Shown here: in pieces, positions 22,635-35,190 of the stretch
How positions within the stretch are numbered: position 1 is the stretch's first letter
How the letters are laid out: each line of letters opens with the position of its first letter
Source of the DNA: Plecoglossus altivelis
Lineage: Eukaryota; Chordata; Actinopteri; Osmeriformes; Plecoglossidae
Assembly: GCA_036571765.1 (NCBI GenBank)
Contig: BROE01000004.1
Coordinates: 4,184,453 to 4,248,452 of the forward strand
Direction of reading: 5' to 3'
DNA: 64,000 nucleotides
The notes under the pieces: model-generated
Told to the model about the DNA's origin: nothing
The model's input: the letters and a program-made list of their open reading frames with translations, nothing else
The model's database searches: none
Made by a program: the position numbers and the translations under genes

Positions 22635-22690
22635 AGGCTAGCACAGCCAGGCTAACACAGCCAGGCTAGCACAGCCAGGCTAGCACAGCA
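22635..22690. repeat. 15-bp tandem repeat
   Basis: About four copies of CCAGGCTAGCACAGC with one A-for-G variant, in the probable peli2 3' UTR. Confidence 0.85.
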
Positions 22691-23568
22691 TGTGGCTGAC
22701 ATAAGGACTTGAAACGTTCCTTCTGCTACTACCTTGGAGGTCTGATGTCGCTAAACCTGAGCTATACGACTACTTCTCTGGTGGAACCACTGGCATAGTA
22801 CATAGGGTGGAGACTAGTCTGTGTCCTAAAAGCTACTCAACAAATATCACAAACTTTACAGTAGATCTGTTGGTAAACAAAAATTAAATAGGCATAGAGA
22901 TCATTTTCGGATGTGACATCCTTGTCTGAAATAGATGTTGGGTACTGTTACAGTCGGAACACTTGAGGATTTGCAAGACTCAAGACTAGCTCCTACTAAC
23001 CTGCATCATCCTGTTTTAAGGAAAAACACTTAAGTTGGCAAGATTTTAACATTTGGCAACACACTGTACAAGGTCTGCGTGTGTGTGTGTGAGGTACATG
23101 CAAGATTTAGCGTGTTTTTCTCTGTTTTAGACACAATCTGATTTCCAAGATGGATTGTGATGTTCAGTTATAAAAATAGTTGCTATGACAATATAGAGCA
23201 ATTTAATCTAAGCACACAAGCACCAGGTGAGGCTTCGCTGTATAGCCTGAGTATTTGGCTACATTCATTGTCTGGGCAATTGTTCTGGTTGTGTTGAGGG
23301 CGTGACACAGTGTTGGCAATACTATCACTTACAAGCATTCCTATATCCACCGCACATACAGAACAGCATATTGAAAGATGCAGTACTTGCTTACACTCAT
23401 CACAGGTAACTAAAAACAAATGTACTCATTTATAAAAATAGTTCAATTTTAACACTGAACGTCTAAATAACCCCCCCCCCCATCCACTCCATCTAATAAA
23501 ATAGCTTTTATATTTTCTGTTGTCGTTTTGAACTAAACTGTTTGATGAGGTTTTCGAGGTTTGCGCCC

Positions 23569-23838
23569 TTTGACTCTGTACAGTTGTAGGTATCAAGTCA
23601 GTCATGACTCAGTATCTGGAGATTTGACTCTATACAGTTGTAGGTATCAAGTCAGTCATGACTCAGTATCTGGAGATTTGACTCTTTACAGTTGTAGGTA
23701 TCAAGTGAATCATGACTCAGTATCCAGAGATTTGACTCTGTACAGTTGTAGGTATCAAGTGAATCATGACTCAGTATCCAGAGATTTGACTCTGTACAGT
23801 TGTAGGTATCAAGTGAGTCATGACTCAGTATCCAGATT
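23569..23838. repeat. 54-bp tandem array with five AP-1-type motifs
   Basis: Five copies with exact 54-base periodicity (starts 23569, 23623, 23677, 23731, 23785). Each holds TCATGACTCAGTAT, whose TGACTCA is a perfect AP-1/bZIP consensus. Three of the five also form the palindrome AGTCATGACT or close to it. The period is a multiple of three, so a translated frame stays open as an 18-residue repeat. It lies in the presumed 3' UTR of peli2 on the opposite strand, so I do not call it coding. Confidence 0.95.
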
Positions 23839-24269
23839 GGGGGGGTCAGACTCTAGGACGTTGTCAACGGACGGATTAACTTGAGACGCTTCACTTAAGA
23901 CGTTAAAACTGTTTTACAGTTTGCAAATATTTTGTCATAACAGTGAGGGTGCATTTTTTTCCTCCCAATTAATCTTCAGTCTGCATATCTAAAAAATGTA
24001 ATGATCTGTTAACAACCAAAATATCAGTTGTCAACAAACGTCAAGTGAATCAGATGGACCTCTGGTTTAGCCCTTGTGCTGGAGAGCGGACTGTATAGAT
24101 ACATTTATGACCTAAGTCTGAGTGAAGTGTGGCTAAAGAGCAACAACAACTAGCTTATCTAGGACTGTATTGCTCTGGAGGGATCTTATTGCTTAAGAGG
24201 TGGGTCTGTAGTGAAGTAGTGAATAACATCCAGTTCATGAAACTCTCAAACCCAAAACCCCCCTGGTCC

Positions 24270-24800
24270 TCTGCTTGCAGATCAGGAGCAGAGACAGCAT
24301 CTCTCACCCTTAGACAGGATCCAGGCAGGAGCAGAGACAGCATCTCTCAGCCAGGATCCAGACAGGAGCAGAGACAGCATCTCTNNNNNNNNNNNNNNNN
24401 NNNNNNNNNNNNNNNNNNNNNNNNNNNNNNNNNNNNNNNNNNNNNNNNNNNNNNNNNNNNNNNNNNNNNNNNNNNNNNNNNNNNNNNNNNNNNNNNNNNN
24501 NNNNNNNNNNNNNNNNNNNNNNNNNNNNNNNNNNNNNNNNNNNNNNNNNNNNNNNNNNNNNNNNNNNNNNNNNNNNNNNNNNNNNNNNNNNNNNNNNNNN
24601 NNNNNNNNNNNNNNNNNNNNNNNNNNNNNNNNNNNNNNNNNNNNNNNNNNNNNNNNNNNNNNNNNNNNNNNNNNNNNNNNNNNNNNNNNNNNNNNNNNNN
24701 NNNNNNNNNNNNNNNNNNNNNNNNNNNNNNNNNNNNNNNNNCAGGATCCAGGCAGGAGCAGAGACAGCATCTCTCAGCCAGGATCCAGACAGGAGCAGAG
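24270..24800. repeat. 37-bp VNTR containing an assembly gap
   Basis: Units such as GGAGCAGAGACAGCATCTCT followed by CAGCCAGGATCCAGACA repeat every 37 bases on both sides of the N block (a 43-base spacing separates the first pair). The array is evidently longer than the assembly could resolve. Confidence 0.9.
24385..24741. other. Assembly gap (357 Ns)
   Basis: An unbroken run of N inside the 37-bp VNTR. It falls in the probable peli2 3' UTR and does not touch coding sequence. The true length is unknown. Confidence 0.99.
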
Positions 24801-24872
24801 TAGCAGGACCAGGGAACTGGGACCCGAGTTTGTGTGGTTCAGCAGGGAAGGGGGTGTGGGAGGGCGTAGGGG

Positions 24873-27800
24873 CTAGTCGATGGGCCCCTGAAAAATGAGG
24901 CGAGTCCAGCCAGGGGAACTGAGGAGGGAGGAGCAGAAGGGACAGGCGGGGCGGAAGGCGTGGGTGCCATGGGGCAGGGGCGTCTCAGCCCAGTAGCGGG
25001 CAGTCCTCTCAGAGCAAACGTGGCCGCAGGGGACGAAGGCGTACGTGGGGGCACCGGCGTCCACGTAGACGGCCGGCTCGCTGCCCAGCCAGAGGGGCAC
25101 GTAGGGGCCCACACTGCGGCACAGGGGGCACTCGCGGCGGGCAGTAGAGCTGCTGCCCTCCCCCTGACTCTGCTCCCGGCCCTCCCCACGCTGGCCCCAG
25201 TCGTGGCGCCCGTGGACGTGGCCGCAGGTGAGGTAGACCCAGGGCTGCCGCTCCTCAAGACTGAGGAGAATAAAGTGGGTCTTAAGTTACACACAAAAAC
25301 AGTTGAACCGTACATACAAACCCCTAGTCCTGTCAATCATCCAACTAGCACTTGCTACCTACCTGTGGCTGCGTGGCAGGCTGGGGAAGGCCAGAGTGCT
25401 AAGGCCCACAGGGCACTGGGGTCTGGCTGCGTTCAGCTCCTGGCGCAGCGCCTCCAGGTGGCGGAGGGTGGGAGCGCGGAGCAGACCCTCACCTGTCCGC
25501 CATAGCAGGGTGGCTCCACACAGGTCCACCAGGGAGCCGTCACGCAGTGCGCTGCTCTCTCCCTCCGCCTGCGCACACACACAATCACACACAATCACAC
25601 ACAATCACACACAATCACACACAATCACACACAATCACACACACATAGCTATGAGTATTCAGTACACCACATGTCAATATGAATCAATGACAATAATGTA
25701 TAAATAATTCAGCAGTTGTCGTTTAAGATTTCAGATTATTTAAAAAAAACTACTACTGCTGCTGCAGCTGCCTTGATATGTTTCCAACCCCCCCAAAAAG
25801 AAAAGTTGAAATGATTTTGAGTGAGAGAAAGGACATGCAGGAAATGGTCTGACGTGACTGTCTGTTACATCCTCCCCCTGAGCCACACCATCTCTGCTGA
25901 GTAACAGTCAAGAGGAAGTCAAACTGCCTGGCTGTCCGTACTGACCAGTTTCCCTCGGCTGGGCCCGGAGCGCGTCTCCCTGAGCGCGTACACGTCTCCA
26001 CACACTGAGATCTCCCTCCACAGGCCCTGCCTGGAGTCCTCAGGGAAGCCCTCAGGGTGCATCACCAGGACCCCGTTGGTGGTCAGGCCGTCCATGTGGC
26101 CATCTGGGTTCTTCCACTTGGTGGCCTTTTCCTGGAGGAGGAAGGAGGAGGAGGAGGAAGGAGGGGGAGGAACAAGAGGAGGAGGGAGCAAGACCAGGGT
26201 TATGACTGTGGTGTTGGGTAACTAGAGAAGCTTTGTAACAGAAACGTAGTAGGAGGGTGTGTTCTCATAGCAACGTTTCGCTTAAAAAATACAATAAATA
26301 AATAACAGCGGTTATAACACCAATTCCTTCCTACAGCACTCAGACCTCACTCGTTTCACCCTGGTGGTGATTCCTCTCCAGTCTCTCCACTCACCCCAAG
26401 GAAGATGTTCTTGGAGGAGTCGAAGCCGGCAGCGTAGATGCGGGCAGTGTAGGGGGGGTTCCTCTCACACACCACCCTGCAGGCGAAGCGGGAGATGGTG
26501 CTGGGGGCCACCGAGGGGTCCTCACCCTCCTTGCCCCCTCCCGACGTGTCCGTCACTACAAAGTCTATGGGACTCTCCGTGGACCTGCCGATCTACCAGG
26601 AGAACCAGGATAAGATGGTGAACCAGGAGAACATGGTAAACCAAGAGAACATGGAGAACCCGGAGAACATGGTGAAACGTACAGATTTCATCCCTCCCCC
26701 GTCTCTATATCATCAAACCTCAGTTTGGTAGCAGTGACTTTAGGAGCTGTAGTAAGAGGTAGTGTTGGTTATTTCTCATAAATCTAGTTCAGTTTGGGGG
26801 CTTACAGTAACTGGGTCTCTCTTCTAAGCTGGCTGCCTACAGACAGTCTATTTTGGGGGTGATTTAAAATTCATGTTCCCATGCTGGGAAGGGAGACTGG
26901 TCTGGTCTTAGTCTACTATTGTACACTTGATGTGCTCAGCACAACTGTTGATGCTGTTGCTGTTAAAATATCTCTGTGCACTTAATCACAAAAGAAATCT
27001 ACAGACACACACGCACTCACTCTCTCTGGCTCGCTCTCTCACTCGCTCTCTCTCTCACAGGGGGGTTGTATACAAGACAAGTTCAGACCTGGAGCTGAGA
27101 TGAGAGGCCAGAGGCCCCCTACATGTGCAGCCTTCATGGCATACATCCTCACCTGGAACATGTCTGTGTCGTTGTCATGGCAGTATTCCACCACTACTGT
27201 CTGGTTGCGGGACAGAGTGAAGGAGATGCTGTGCTGCCCACTACTATGGACCGCCTGAAACCAAGGAACACACAGAGTGAGACCGCCTGGCTAGACACCG
27301 TTCTCTAAGGAGATCTATCTATTTCAGCGGTCAGAGTCATGACACTTTTTTTAAACAGGAACACTCCAGCAATAACTACATATCACAGAGGACACACACA
27401 CAGTATTACCTTTCTCCTTGGCGTGCACACACACACACACGCACACGCACACACACACACACAGGCTGACAGAAACACAGGACACACACACACACACACA
27501 GGCTGGTAAATACAGGACCCCCCACACACACACACCTTGCTGTCCTGGGGTGAGGTGAGGATGTGCACAGTGCTTGGTTTAACTCCGTTGGCTTTGGTTC
27601 TCCTGTACAGAGCGAAGCGGCTCTTCCTCCTCCCACGGTCTCCGCTGGGGAGAGAGCCATTGTACCTGGAGCAGGACAAACACAGCAGACAAAGCTGTTG
27701 TGAAAACCAAACACACCATGTTTGACCTGACGCGATGACGGATATCTGGTCGAATGACTGGAGGAACACTGCTGAATGTAACAAGCACACATGTCACCAG

Positions 27801-30446
27801 TCGAAACTAACTACTGAAGACAGAAACATACATAACCAAGTAATTAAATGGAACCTGTGATGGGCTCCTATTGCTATGTACAGTGATTTGTTAACAAGCA
27901 TCTTCTTTGGTTCTGCAGTTACAGCCAAAGCACTGTCATCTTTTTTGTCCATTCATGATTCTTGTATCTCTAACCTCCTCCACTGAGAAAAGAGGCCTCC
28001 CACTTGAAGCATGTCCGGTGCTGTCGGCCGTAAAGCCTCTCGATTCTGAATCACCACTCACACTTGGCCCTCTCCTCTCCACAATGCTCAACTCACTATT
28101 TCCCTGCATGGGGGATCTAGACAGGGAACAGACAGTGACCTCATTCAAGAGTGTTTTTTATCGAGTGCAGGTGAGCGAGTGAGTGCACCTTGGCCGTCTT
28201 AATAAAAAGCACTGTATTGCCACGCTCTGAGTTCAAAACAGGGCTGTATGCTGCTTGTTTTGCTGACGGCTAATCTGCAGAGCATGGCACCAATTACAGT
28301 CTATTCAAAGCCAAGCCTTTGAGAGGAGTCCATTAAGTCTCCTTTCAAACTGAACCACTTCTCCTGAGAAGCTGCGGCCATCTCTGCTCCAACGCAGTTC
28401 ACACACACCTCCAGGTCCGCAGCATCCTCTCTCTGTGTAGGATAAGACTGGAGTAGACAGACCCAGATCATAACACCAGGGCACGGCCGAGCACAAGAGA
28501 AGGGCATGCTCACGAGACCTGAAGGGAAGCTTCCCTCTGCATTAGGTCCACGCTGAGCAGAACACAGCAGGTGGTCAAGACAGGCGGAGACAGGGGGGCG
28601 GACAGGGGCCACGCTGAAGCGAGGAGGAGGAGGATGTAGAGTAGGAGAGGAGACAGCGAGGAGAGGGGAGGGTGAAGCGGTAAGAAGAGGCCAAGCATCA
28701 GACCCAGGGAAGGGCAGTGGGGTGGCCAGGCAGGCAGAGAGGACCACGGGTGGGGGAGAGGATCGGAGGAGAGAGCAGGGGAAGGGAAACAGAGGGCAAG
28801 AGGAGAGGGCAGGAGACGCTAAGGCAGGGTGGTTCGCATGGGCAGTTCTGGACGGCTTTGCATATGTGTACGCAGCACAATACGACGTATGAAATATTCA
28901 CTCCTTCTGCCCCCTGATGCAGGGTTTATTTTAGCTGAGGGCAAGTCAGTATCAGCACAGCCCTAGGAGGGAGGGACCGCAGAGAGATCCAGAAACCACA
29001 AGACAGCTAGGCAACCCAGGCAGAGAAAACAGGGTGAAAGGGCATGGAGATATATATAATGTATATCTACAGAGAGGAAGATAGAAGAGGGGGAGAGAGA
29101 GCTCCTATAGGGCAGCATATCCAGGGGGCTCGGCCACACTCAGACTCAGAGTCAGGACTGGCTGAGGTAATGAGCGATAACAGGCGGATACTGTAAAGAT
29201 CACATGCAGTGGAACATGCAGGAGCAGCACAGCATGCTATCGTTAAGGTGGGCCTGGCAGGAGGGAGAGATAAACCATGCAACCAGTTAAACTACCAGGC
29301 TTCTTTTACTCAAGCCTGAACGACGTGTTAGGGGTTGCACAGACAGGCCATTTAGTTGTCCCTTCATTGAAGGGTACGTGTGGGGTTTTTCCCCCCCTGG
29401 CAGCAGACTGCTATGGTAATCTAAGAGGAGACATGTTGATCAGTATTCAGGAACTGACTGCTGCAGGCTCGCTAGTCCCTCCGTGTCCAGCCAGAAAGGA
29501 GGGGGCCGGGGAGAGGAAGAGAGGGGGCGCAGGGTCAGTTATCTTGGGCTTGCACAGGAAGTTTTGCAGAGCACGATGGGAACATCCGAGAATGAGAAAA
29601 GAGCTGAGATGGTGTTTATCCCGATGAACCCTTGACTGACTCTGAAGGGGTAGTAACTGTGCAGCACTTCCTGTCGTATGAGTGTGGGAAAGGATGTGTC
29701 ATTGTGCACTTATTAATTTCTTATTATAACCACAATGGTGTGCGTATACATCAGTCAAGGATGGTGATGATGGTGACTATGTTCTATCCATTGGTTTTTA
29801 TACCGTGTCCCACTTTCTACCATCACACAGCTCCAGAACAGCATGACATCATGGGGGTTTTCAGCCTTAGTAATCGAGTGCTGATTTCACACCCACTCAG
29901 GCGTCCATTGAAAAAAGGCAACACCATAGTATTTGTGGGGTACATCGAACGACTGATCTGTTTCGCCCTATTTGATGCTTTATTACAGATCGTTTGAATT
30001 AGAAAATACATTTAGTTGAGCCGTTAAAAAAGTCACAGTATAATTATAAGGATATGAGCTTACAGTTTATCCCTTACAACCAACAAGGTTCTCCGCGTTA
30101 CAAAGTTAACGATTACCCCCCCGGTCTCGCATTTAACAACTTGATATTACTACCACATATTACCAGTGAAGAACAAAAATAAATGTTAACAATTCGGTCA
30201 CAATAAAGGCTTTAGCTTTACCATCAGACAGAACAAAACCTGCAGAACTCACACGTCATCTCCTTCGTTCTGTAGTAAGCTAGCCTAGAGCTAGCAGTAA
30301 ATGCTAGACACTGCTACTACTACGCTACTCAACTGTGCGCTAATGCTTATCTTTAACTGCTTTACATACCCCAATATCACCAGCTCGCCGTATTTTACCG
30401 GGTCTTTAACGGGCACATCATCTTCGTCTTGTTTCGGTGAATTCAT
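24873..30446 (-). CDS. peli2: Pellino E3 ubiquitin ligase 2 (seven coding exons)
   Basis: A cytoplasmic E3 ligase of IRAK/TRAF6 signalling downstream of Toll-like and IL-1 receptors. Coding exons in transcript order are 30446-30370, 27665-27536, 27254-27153, 26592-26395, 26131-25946, 25568-25363 and 25260-24873. All boundaries are GT-AG and in phase, giving 428 aa (human PELI2 is 420 as I recall). The N-terminal half is the Pellino FHA-like domain, with YGELVILGYNGSLP, KANGVKPSTVH, STISRFACRVVCERNPPYTA and DGLTTNGVLVMHP. The last exon is the RING-like domain, with its CGH, CPLC, CGHVC and CPFC cysteine/histidine pairs, ending LIFQGPID. The GPID end, KWKNPDGHMDG and WREISVCGDVY favour PELI2 over PELI1 and PELI3. 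Compared with mammals, about ten extra residues (rich in G, E, Q, S) precede CPLC. Human PELI2 is also a near neighbour of OTX2. Confidence 0.93.
25574..25645. repeat. 10-bp repeat CACACAATCA in peli2 intron 5
   Basis: About seven copies starting only a few bases outside the acceptor of peli2 exon 6 (exon edge 25568). On the transcript strand it reads TGATTGTGTG, so it supplies a GT-rich rather than pyrimidine-rich acceptor region. Confidence 0.9.
26594..26680. repeat. AACATGGAGAACC-type minisatellite in peli2 intron 3
   Basis: Imperfect 9- and 18-base units (GGAGAACATGGTAAACCA and relatives) abut the acceptor of peli2 exon 4, whose edge is 26592. On the transcript strand the array supplies the pyrimidine tract (TTCTCCTGG units) of that acceptor. 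Confidence 0.85.
27423..27535. repeat. (CA)n microsatellite at the peli2 exon 2 donor
   Basis: CA/CG-CA repeats run right up to the splice donor of peli2 exon 2. On the transcript strand the intron begins GTGTGTGTGTGTGGGG, so the donor is part of the microsatellite. Confidence 0.9.
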
Positions 30447-31540
30447 CAGACTGGCACGAGTTCTTCAACACAAAAAATGCGTTCTGGAGTAATAGTAGTA
30501 AAAAAAAAAGAAAGAAAGAAAGAAAAAAGACAATGAATACACACTTCAAACTACAGAGAAGTGGGCTCAATTTTAAACTATCCAAGTTTTGATGAAGGCT
30601 GAAGTTTTTTGAGAACTCTTGATATTCGTTTAATTGTTATTCCGTGGAGAAGCATCTTCTGCAATCGTTTCTCTGTAGAGCCTATCGATTGAAGGCCCGC
30701 GCGAAACAAATCTGTTCTGTAGCAGAGGGTACAAAAACAGCTCGCGGCAGGGAGTCGGCTAAACCATGGCATAAAGGGGAGGGCAGTGAAATGAAACGTA
30801 AAACGCAAATACTACAGCTACGTACAACATCATAACTTTGACGCAAAAGGTCCCATTTTTATTGTCATTATCAATTAAAGTAACTGATGGACAAAAAAGA
30901 TTTCATAGACGAAAAACAGTTTTGAAGAGAAATGTAGAAAAGACCCCACTGATATTGTTCAGAATGTCAAGGTCTTCATGAGAAGCTCTCGACTATAATA
31001 TCAAATACATTTATAAATTCTAATTTTGAAGAACACGAACTACTTTTAATTTGAAACCAATTTCTATATTCATAATACTTAAATGGGATTCTCTAAGTGA
31101 AAATAATGTATTAGCATTTTAAAAATCCGACGTAATGAAACAGGCGGGTTTATTTACAATGTATTAGATACGTCAGCCCTCTATAGCTGTGAGAGTGGAG
31201 GACCATCTCTAAACCACCTCAAATGTTCTTCCTCAAGTACGGTGCAAGAAAGAAGTAGCCAGCAACCACGATCCTGTTAAGTCTGTGCGTTTTGCGTGCG
31301 GGCGGTTGCAACTCATAAATCATTCAAGAGTTGTCTCAATTCGTCTGAAATGTTCCCACAAGAGGGCAGCACGGCACTTGGAGTCCTGACACTGACCGAG
31401 ACAACGGTCAGTTTGAAGTTGATGACCTACAGGGAGATCATTTAGATTTCTAGTTTATCAAACGAGCCGATGTGTGTATGTGCCTTGTGATTGATGTACA
31501 TCGAACGCGTACTTGTTATGCGATATACATATTATTCTGT

Positions 31541-31542
<2 letters not shown>

Positions 31543-31598
<56 letters not shown>

Positions 31599-31599
31599 C
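31543..31599. repeat. (CT)n-(AT)n compound microsatellite
   Basis: About 21 CT units pass directly into about 7 AT units. Confidence 0.95.
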
Positions 31600-33334
31600 T
31601 CAGTTAAAGAAGGTGACTCATTTAAACAAATAAGTGATGTGTCATTCTACTCAGGTGCATGTGGAAGAATCTAATGCTAATTTAATGATATATCCTAATT
31701 ACAGTAGAGAGCTGCGCTTTTTATTATTTGTGATCAGGCTGAAATGAAACCCTGTGCTGTAGGTTTTGAAAGGCATCCAACGCTGGAGTGGCTGTAAGAG
31801 AATCTGTTTTCCGTCCACAAGGTCAGGACCTGCCTGTCCCTGCCTTCACCTGAGAACCGGGCAGAGATGCTAATGTATGTTTCAGACCGTGTGGGCAGAC
31901 TAGGTGAAAGACTAGACAAGACATGTGAGTAGAAGCACATATATCAAGGTTTTAAAGAATGTTATTTAAAAAATCCAGCCCAAATAAAAGAGAGAAAGTG
32001 TAAAGTGAGAATTTGTCATTTGACATTATGCATTTACTAGTGATGTATGACACAAAAGCTGTGTCGAGTGGTCATTGCCCTGGCATGACTGTGAGAAGGC
32101 AGCAAACATGTTTTTAAACACTGAAGTATAAACAACCACACCCCAAAGTTGTCAGATTCATGGTTACCAACAGTATACAGTACTGTATAAACTAACCGAA
32201 TTGAATAATGATCATGGTTTGCCTTTCTGGAGAGAAGGTCTATTGAACTAGTCGATCCACATACCTTTCTTATGACAGAAACAAGGACAAACAATGACAA
32301 AATAGGAAGGATGTGTGGGTTTCTTATGAAGTCATGTTATGTTGCTTCCAACTGATTTAGCATTGTGTATTCTAGATCAAGTTCCATAAACAAGCAATCT
32401 TCTGTGTTTGTGTGCATGGCCACAGTAACGTTGCTTAAATGCTACCATACGAATTATATTGATTCAGCCTATATACACCGTCGAAGAACAGAATGATTCC
32501 ATTTGATTCATGAAAGGTCAAATGTATATATTGCAATACCAGCGGCACAGATAACTATGAATTTAATCGGTGAATCAGATTGAATTGAGGAACAGTGGAT
32601 CAGAGAACAAGCAAGCATCACAGCAGAGAATGACTGTGCACCATATTTGGTGAGCTGCTTGCAGATTTGACTCTGTGCCTTGTTGTGATAATGTGGAATG
32701 CATTACTCTCACTATCACTATGCAGCAGTTGGGTGGAGAAAAACTTGAATGCCAGTCGCTCATTCTCTCCCTCTCTGACATTCTCATTCTGTCTTTCTCT
32801 TTCATTCCCTCTCATGTACTGACACACACACACACACACTCACAGAGACTAATTATGTAATGGCTCCTAGCTGTGGCAGAGGTATTTCAGTTTAGGACCA
32901 AGATCCACATGCTCAGTCAAGATGTTTCCTGGTAGCGGTTCAGTGAGGCGCTAGCTGTGATGAATGTGGCTTCTTCTGTCAGACAGCAGGAAGGAGGGAG
33001 TCTATGATTCTTGTCATGATTTCCCTCCTTCGTAGCCCACAGAATACAGCACTAGTGCATTTCTTGGGAGCATAGCAGTTGTCAGAGGGTGTTTGATTTG
33101 CACTTTATTCTTTAGCTTCAGAGTTCTTTCCTTGACGCTGGCTTTGGAGAATCTGTTTGGAGCCTTTATTACTGGATAAGAAATAGTGTGATCTGTTGAC
33201 AGAGAGCAGCCTTATCGGTAGATAAATTCTATATTATAGTTGAGATCAAATGTAATGCATGAATGCATGAATGCCTACATACGTATGTATGTTCGTACAT
33301 GTAAATGTTTGAAGGAAAGCAGTGGTAGTCCACT

Positions 33335-33515
33335 ACCATCAGGTACTGTAACAGTACAGTTAGGAGTCCACTACTGTATCTGTACAGCTGTAACTTGTCT
33401 ACCATCAGGTATTGTAACAGTACAGCTATGACTTGTCTACCATCAGGTATTGTAACAGTACAGCTATGACTTGTCTACCATCAGGTACTGTAACAGTACA
33501 GCTATGAGTCTGAAC
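33335..33515. repeat. 38-bp minisatellite with internal inverted repeat
   Basis: Copies start with ACCATCAGGTA at 33335 (then a 66-base variant), 33401, 33439 and 33477. Each holds GTACTGT-A-ACAGTAC or a one-base variant (GTATTGT), a perfect or near-perfect 7-bp stem with a single-base centre. Confidence 0.9.
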
Positions 33516-35156
33516 AGCCTGTTACATGGTATCATGTAATCAATGTTACATAGTAAAATATTACAGCATTCATGTAATCTTTTGTCATTCATGCCGCCAC
33601 CATTTGTCATTCAAATCCTGTGTGTGCACGGGTGTAGTGTGTGGGTGCTTAAGGGCTGTTTGCAGTGTACTGAGAAGGCAGTGTACTGAGAAGGCGATAC
33701 GATGCAGTGGCTACATCAGCACTTTCTCATTCTCCATTAGCACCGACGCACAACAGACTCGCTCAAACGACAGGTAATTGTTCACAGTTTGCCTCTGAAC
33801 TGCCATGCTGTGTTGTGTAATACTGTCAGTTATACCACAGCAGACATGCATTTTCAACCTATGGCAGACATACAGTGACGCATGATTGCAAACACACACA
33901 CATACACACACATGCAGACATGCACATGCACACTCACACAGACGGATGCACAACAGAGAAGAAGACAGGAGGATGAGGCATGGTAAAACAGGAAGTAGCC
34001 TTGTGACAGTTTTTATAGAGCAGTGGTTTCCCTCCAGGGCTTTGTAAAGTCACTGCAAAAACCTTTGGCCCAACTCTATAAAAGACAGGAACTACACCAC
34101 AATGTCTCACATGACCGGAATAAATCTTTTTTGTCTCTGCTCTATTCATGCTTTGTTTCTTCAAAGAGATGTTAAGGAACTTTAGGGAAAAAAATGTTGA
34201 CATAAAATGGGATCTTGTGCAGGAATATGTTTAGTAAATATCCCATTTTAAATCTTAGTCTGAATTACAATTCAGTGTGAACTGGAATGGTTGACTAGTT
34301 TACCTACTGAAGCATGTGATTTATGCTTCCTATTGTTTTGGTGGGGTTTCCTCAGACAAGTGTTGGTCAGCAAAACATCATGTGGCTAACCAAGTTGACC
34401 AATTTACCACAAAGAGAACATGTTCATAGTACTGTAGCTCCATTTCCATAACAAGATACAACACTACAACCCACATATTTAAACGTCTTCTTGTTTAATG
34501 TCAAGTTTAAAGTCTTAATCCACCTCTCATAATTCTTACAGTATAACACTGTCAAATTGGAGAAAGATTAAAAAAGGGAGAATCTGAAACAAATCTGTTC
34601 TCATTCATAATTAAACCTTCTTGCGAGACAACAGCTGCAGCACAGCTCAAACAGTCAGCTGGTAGAATTTGTCAATGCCCAGTGCCAGGACAACTGACCA
34701 ATGGAGAGCACAGTGGCAAGGGAACGGACCAATGGAAATAAAACAAAGCGTTGATAACTGACCAGTGGGGGACTCAGTGGAAAAACTGCCTAATGGAAAA
34801 AGCACAAGAGCCCTCAGGAACACCTGTTGCTCGATTGCATAGACAAAAACATGCAAGCACATGACAACACACCTAAATCCACATACACACACACACACAC
34901 ACACATTCGCTCTGCCTTAGAGAGTTATTGGTCAGCAATTTGCTGACTGTTACACACAAGGAGCAGATGGCTCCACAGGGAAGTCATTAATGAGAATCAA
35001 TGGAAGGTGTGTGTGTTTGGCAGGTGTACATGTAGCAGGTGTGGTTCCTATTTATGTCGAAAGGAGGTTATTTGAGGATGAGGGGAATTGTTGGAAGTTA
35101 TTTATGGACAAAGGGTGCTTATGTGGCAGTTATAGTGTGTGTGAGTGTGGGTGTGT

Positions 35157-35190
<34 letters not shown>

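Noticed and set aside
23569..23838. Regular repeats suggestive of a CRISPR array
   Set aside because: Units are contiguous with no unique spacers. This is a vertebrate minisatellite.
23561..23884. A 107-residue frame made of an 18-residue repeat
   Set aside because: The 54-bp period keeps the frame open by arithmetic. It lies antisense to the presumed peli2 3' UTR and has no recognisable domain.
24839..25336. A 165-residue minus-strand frame rich in S, A and P
   Set aside because: It is a shifted frame of the last peli2 exon. The correct frame gives the RING-like domain ending GPID.
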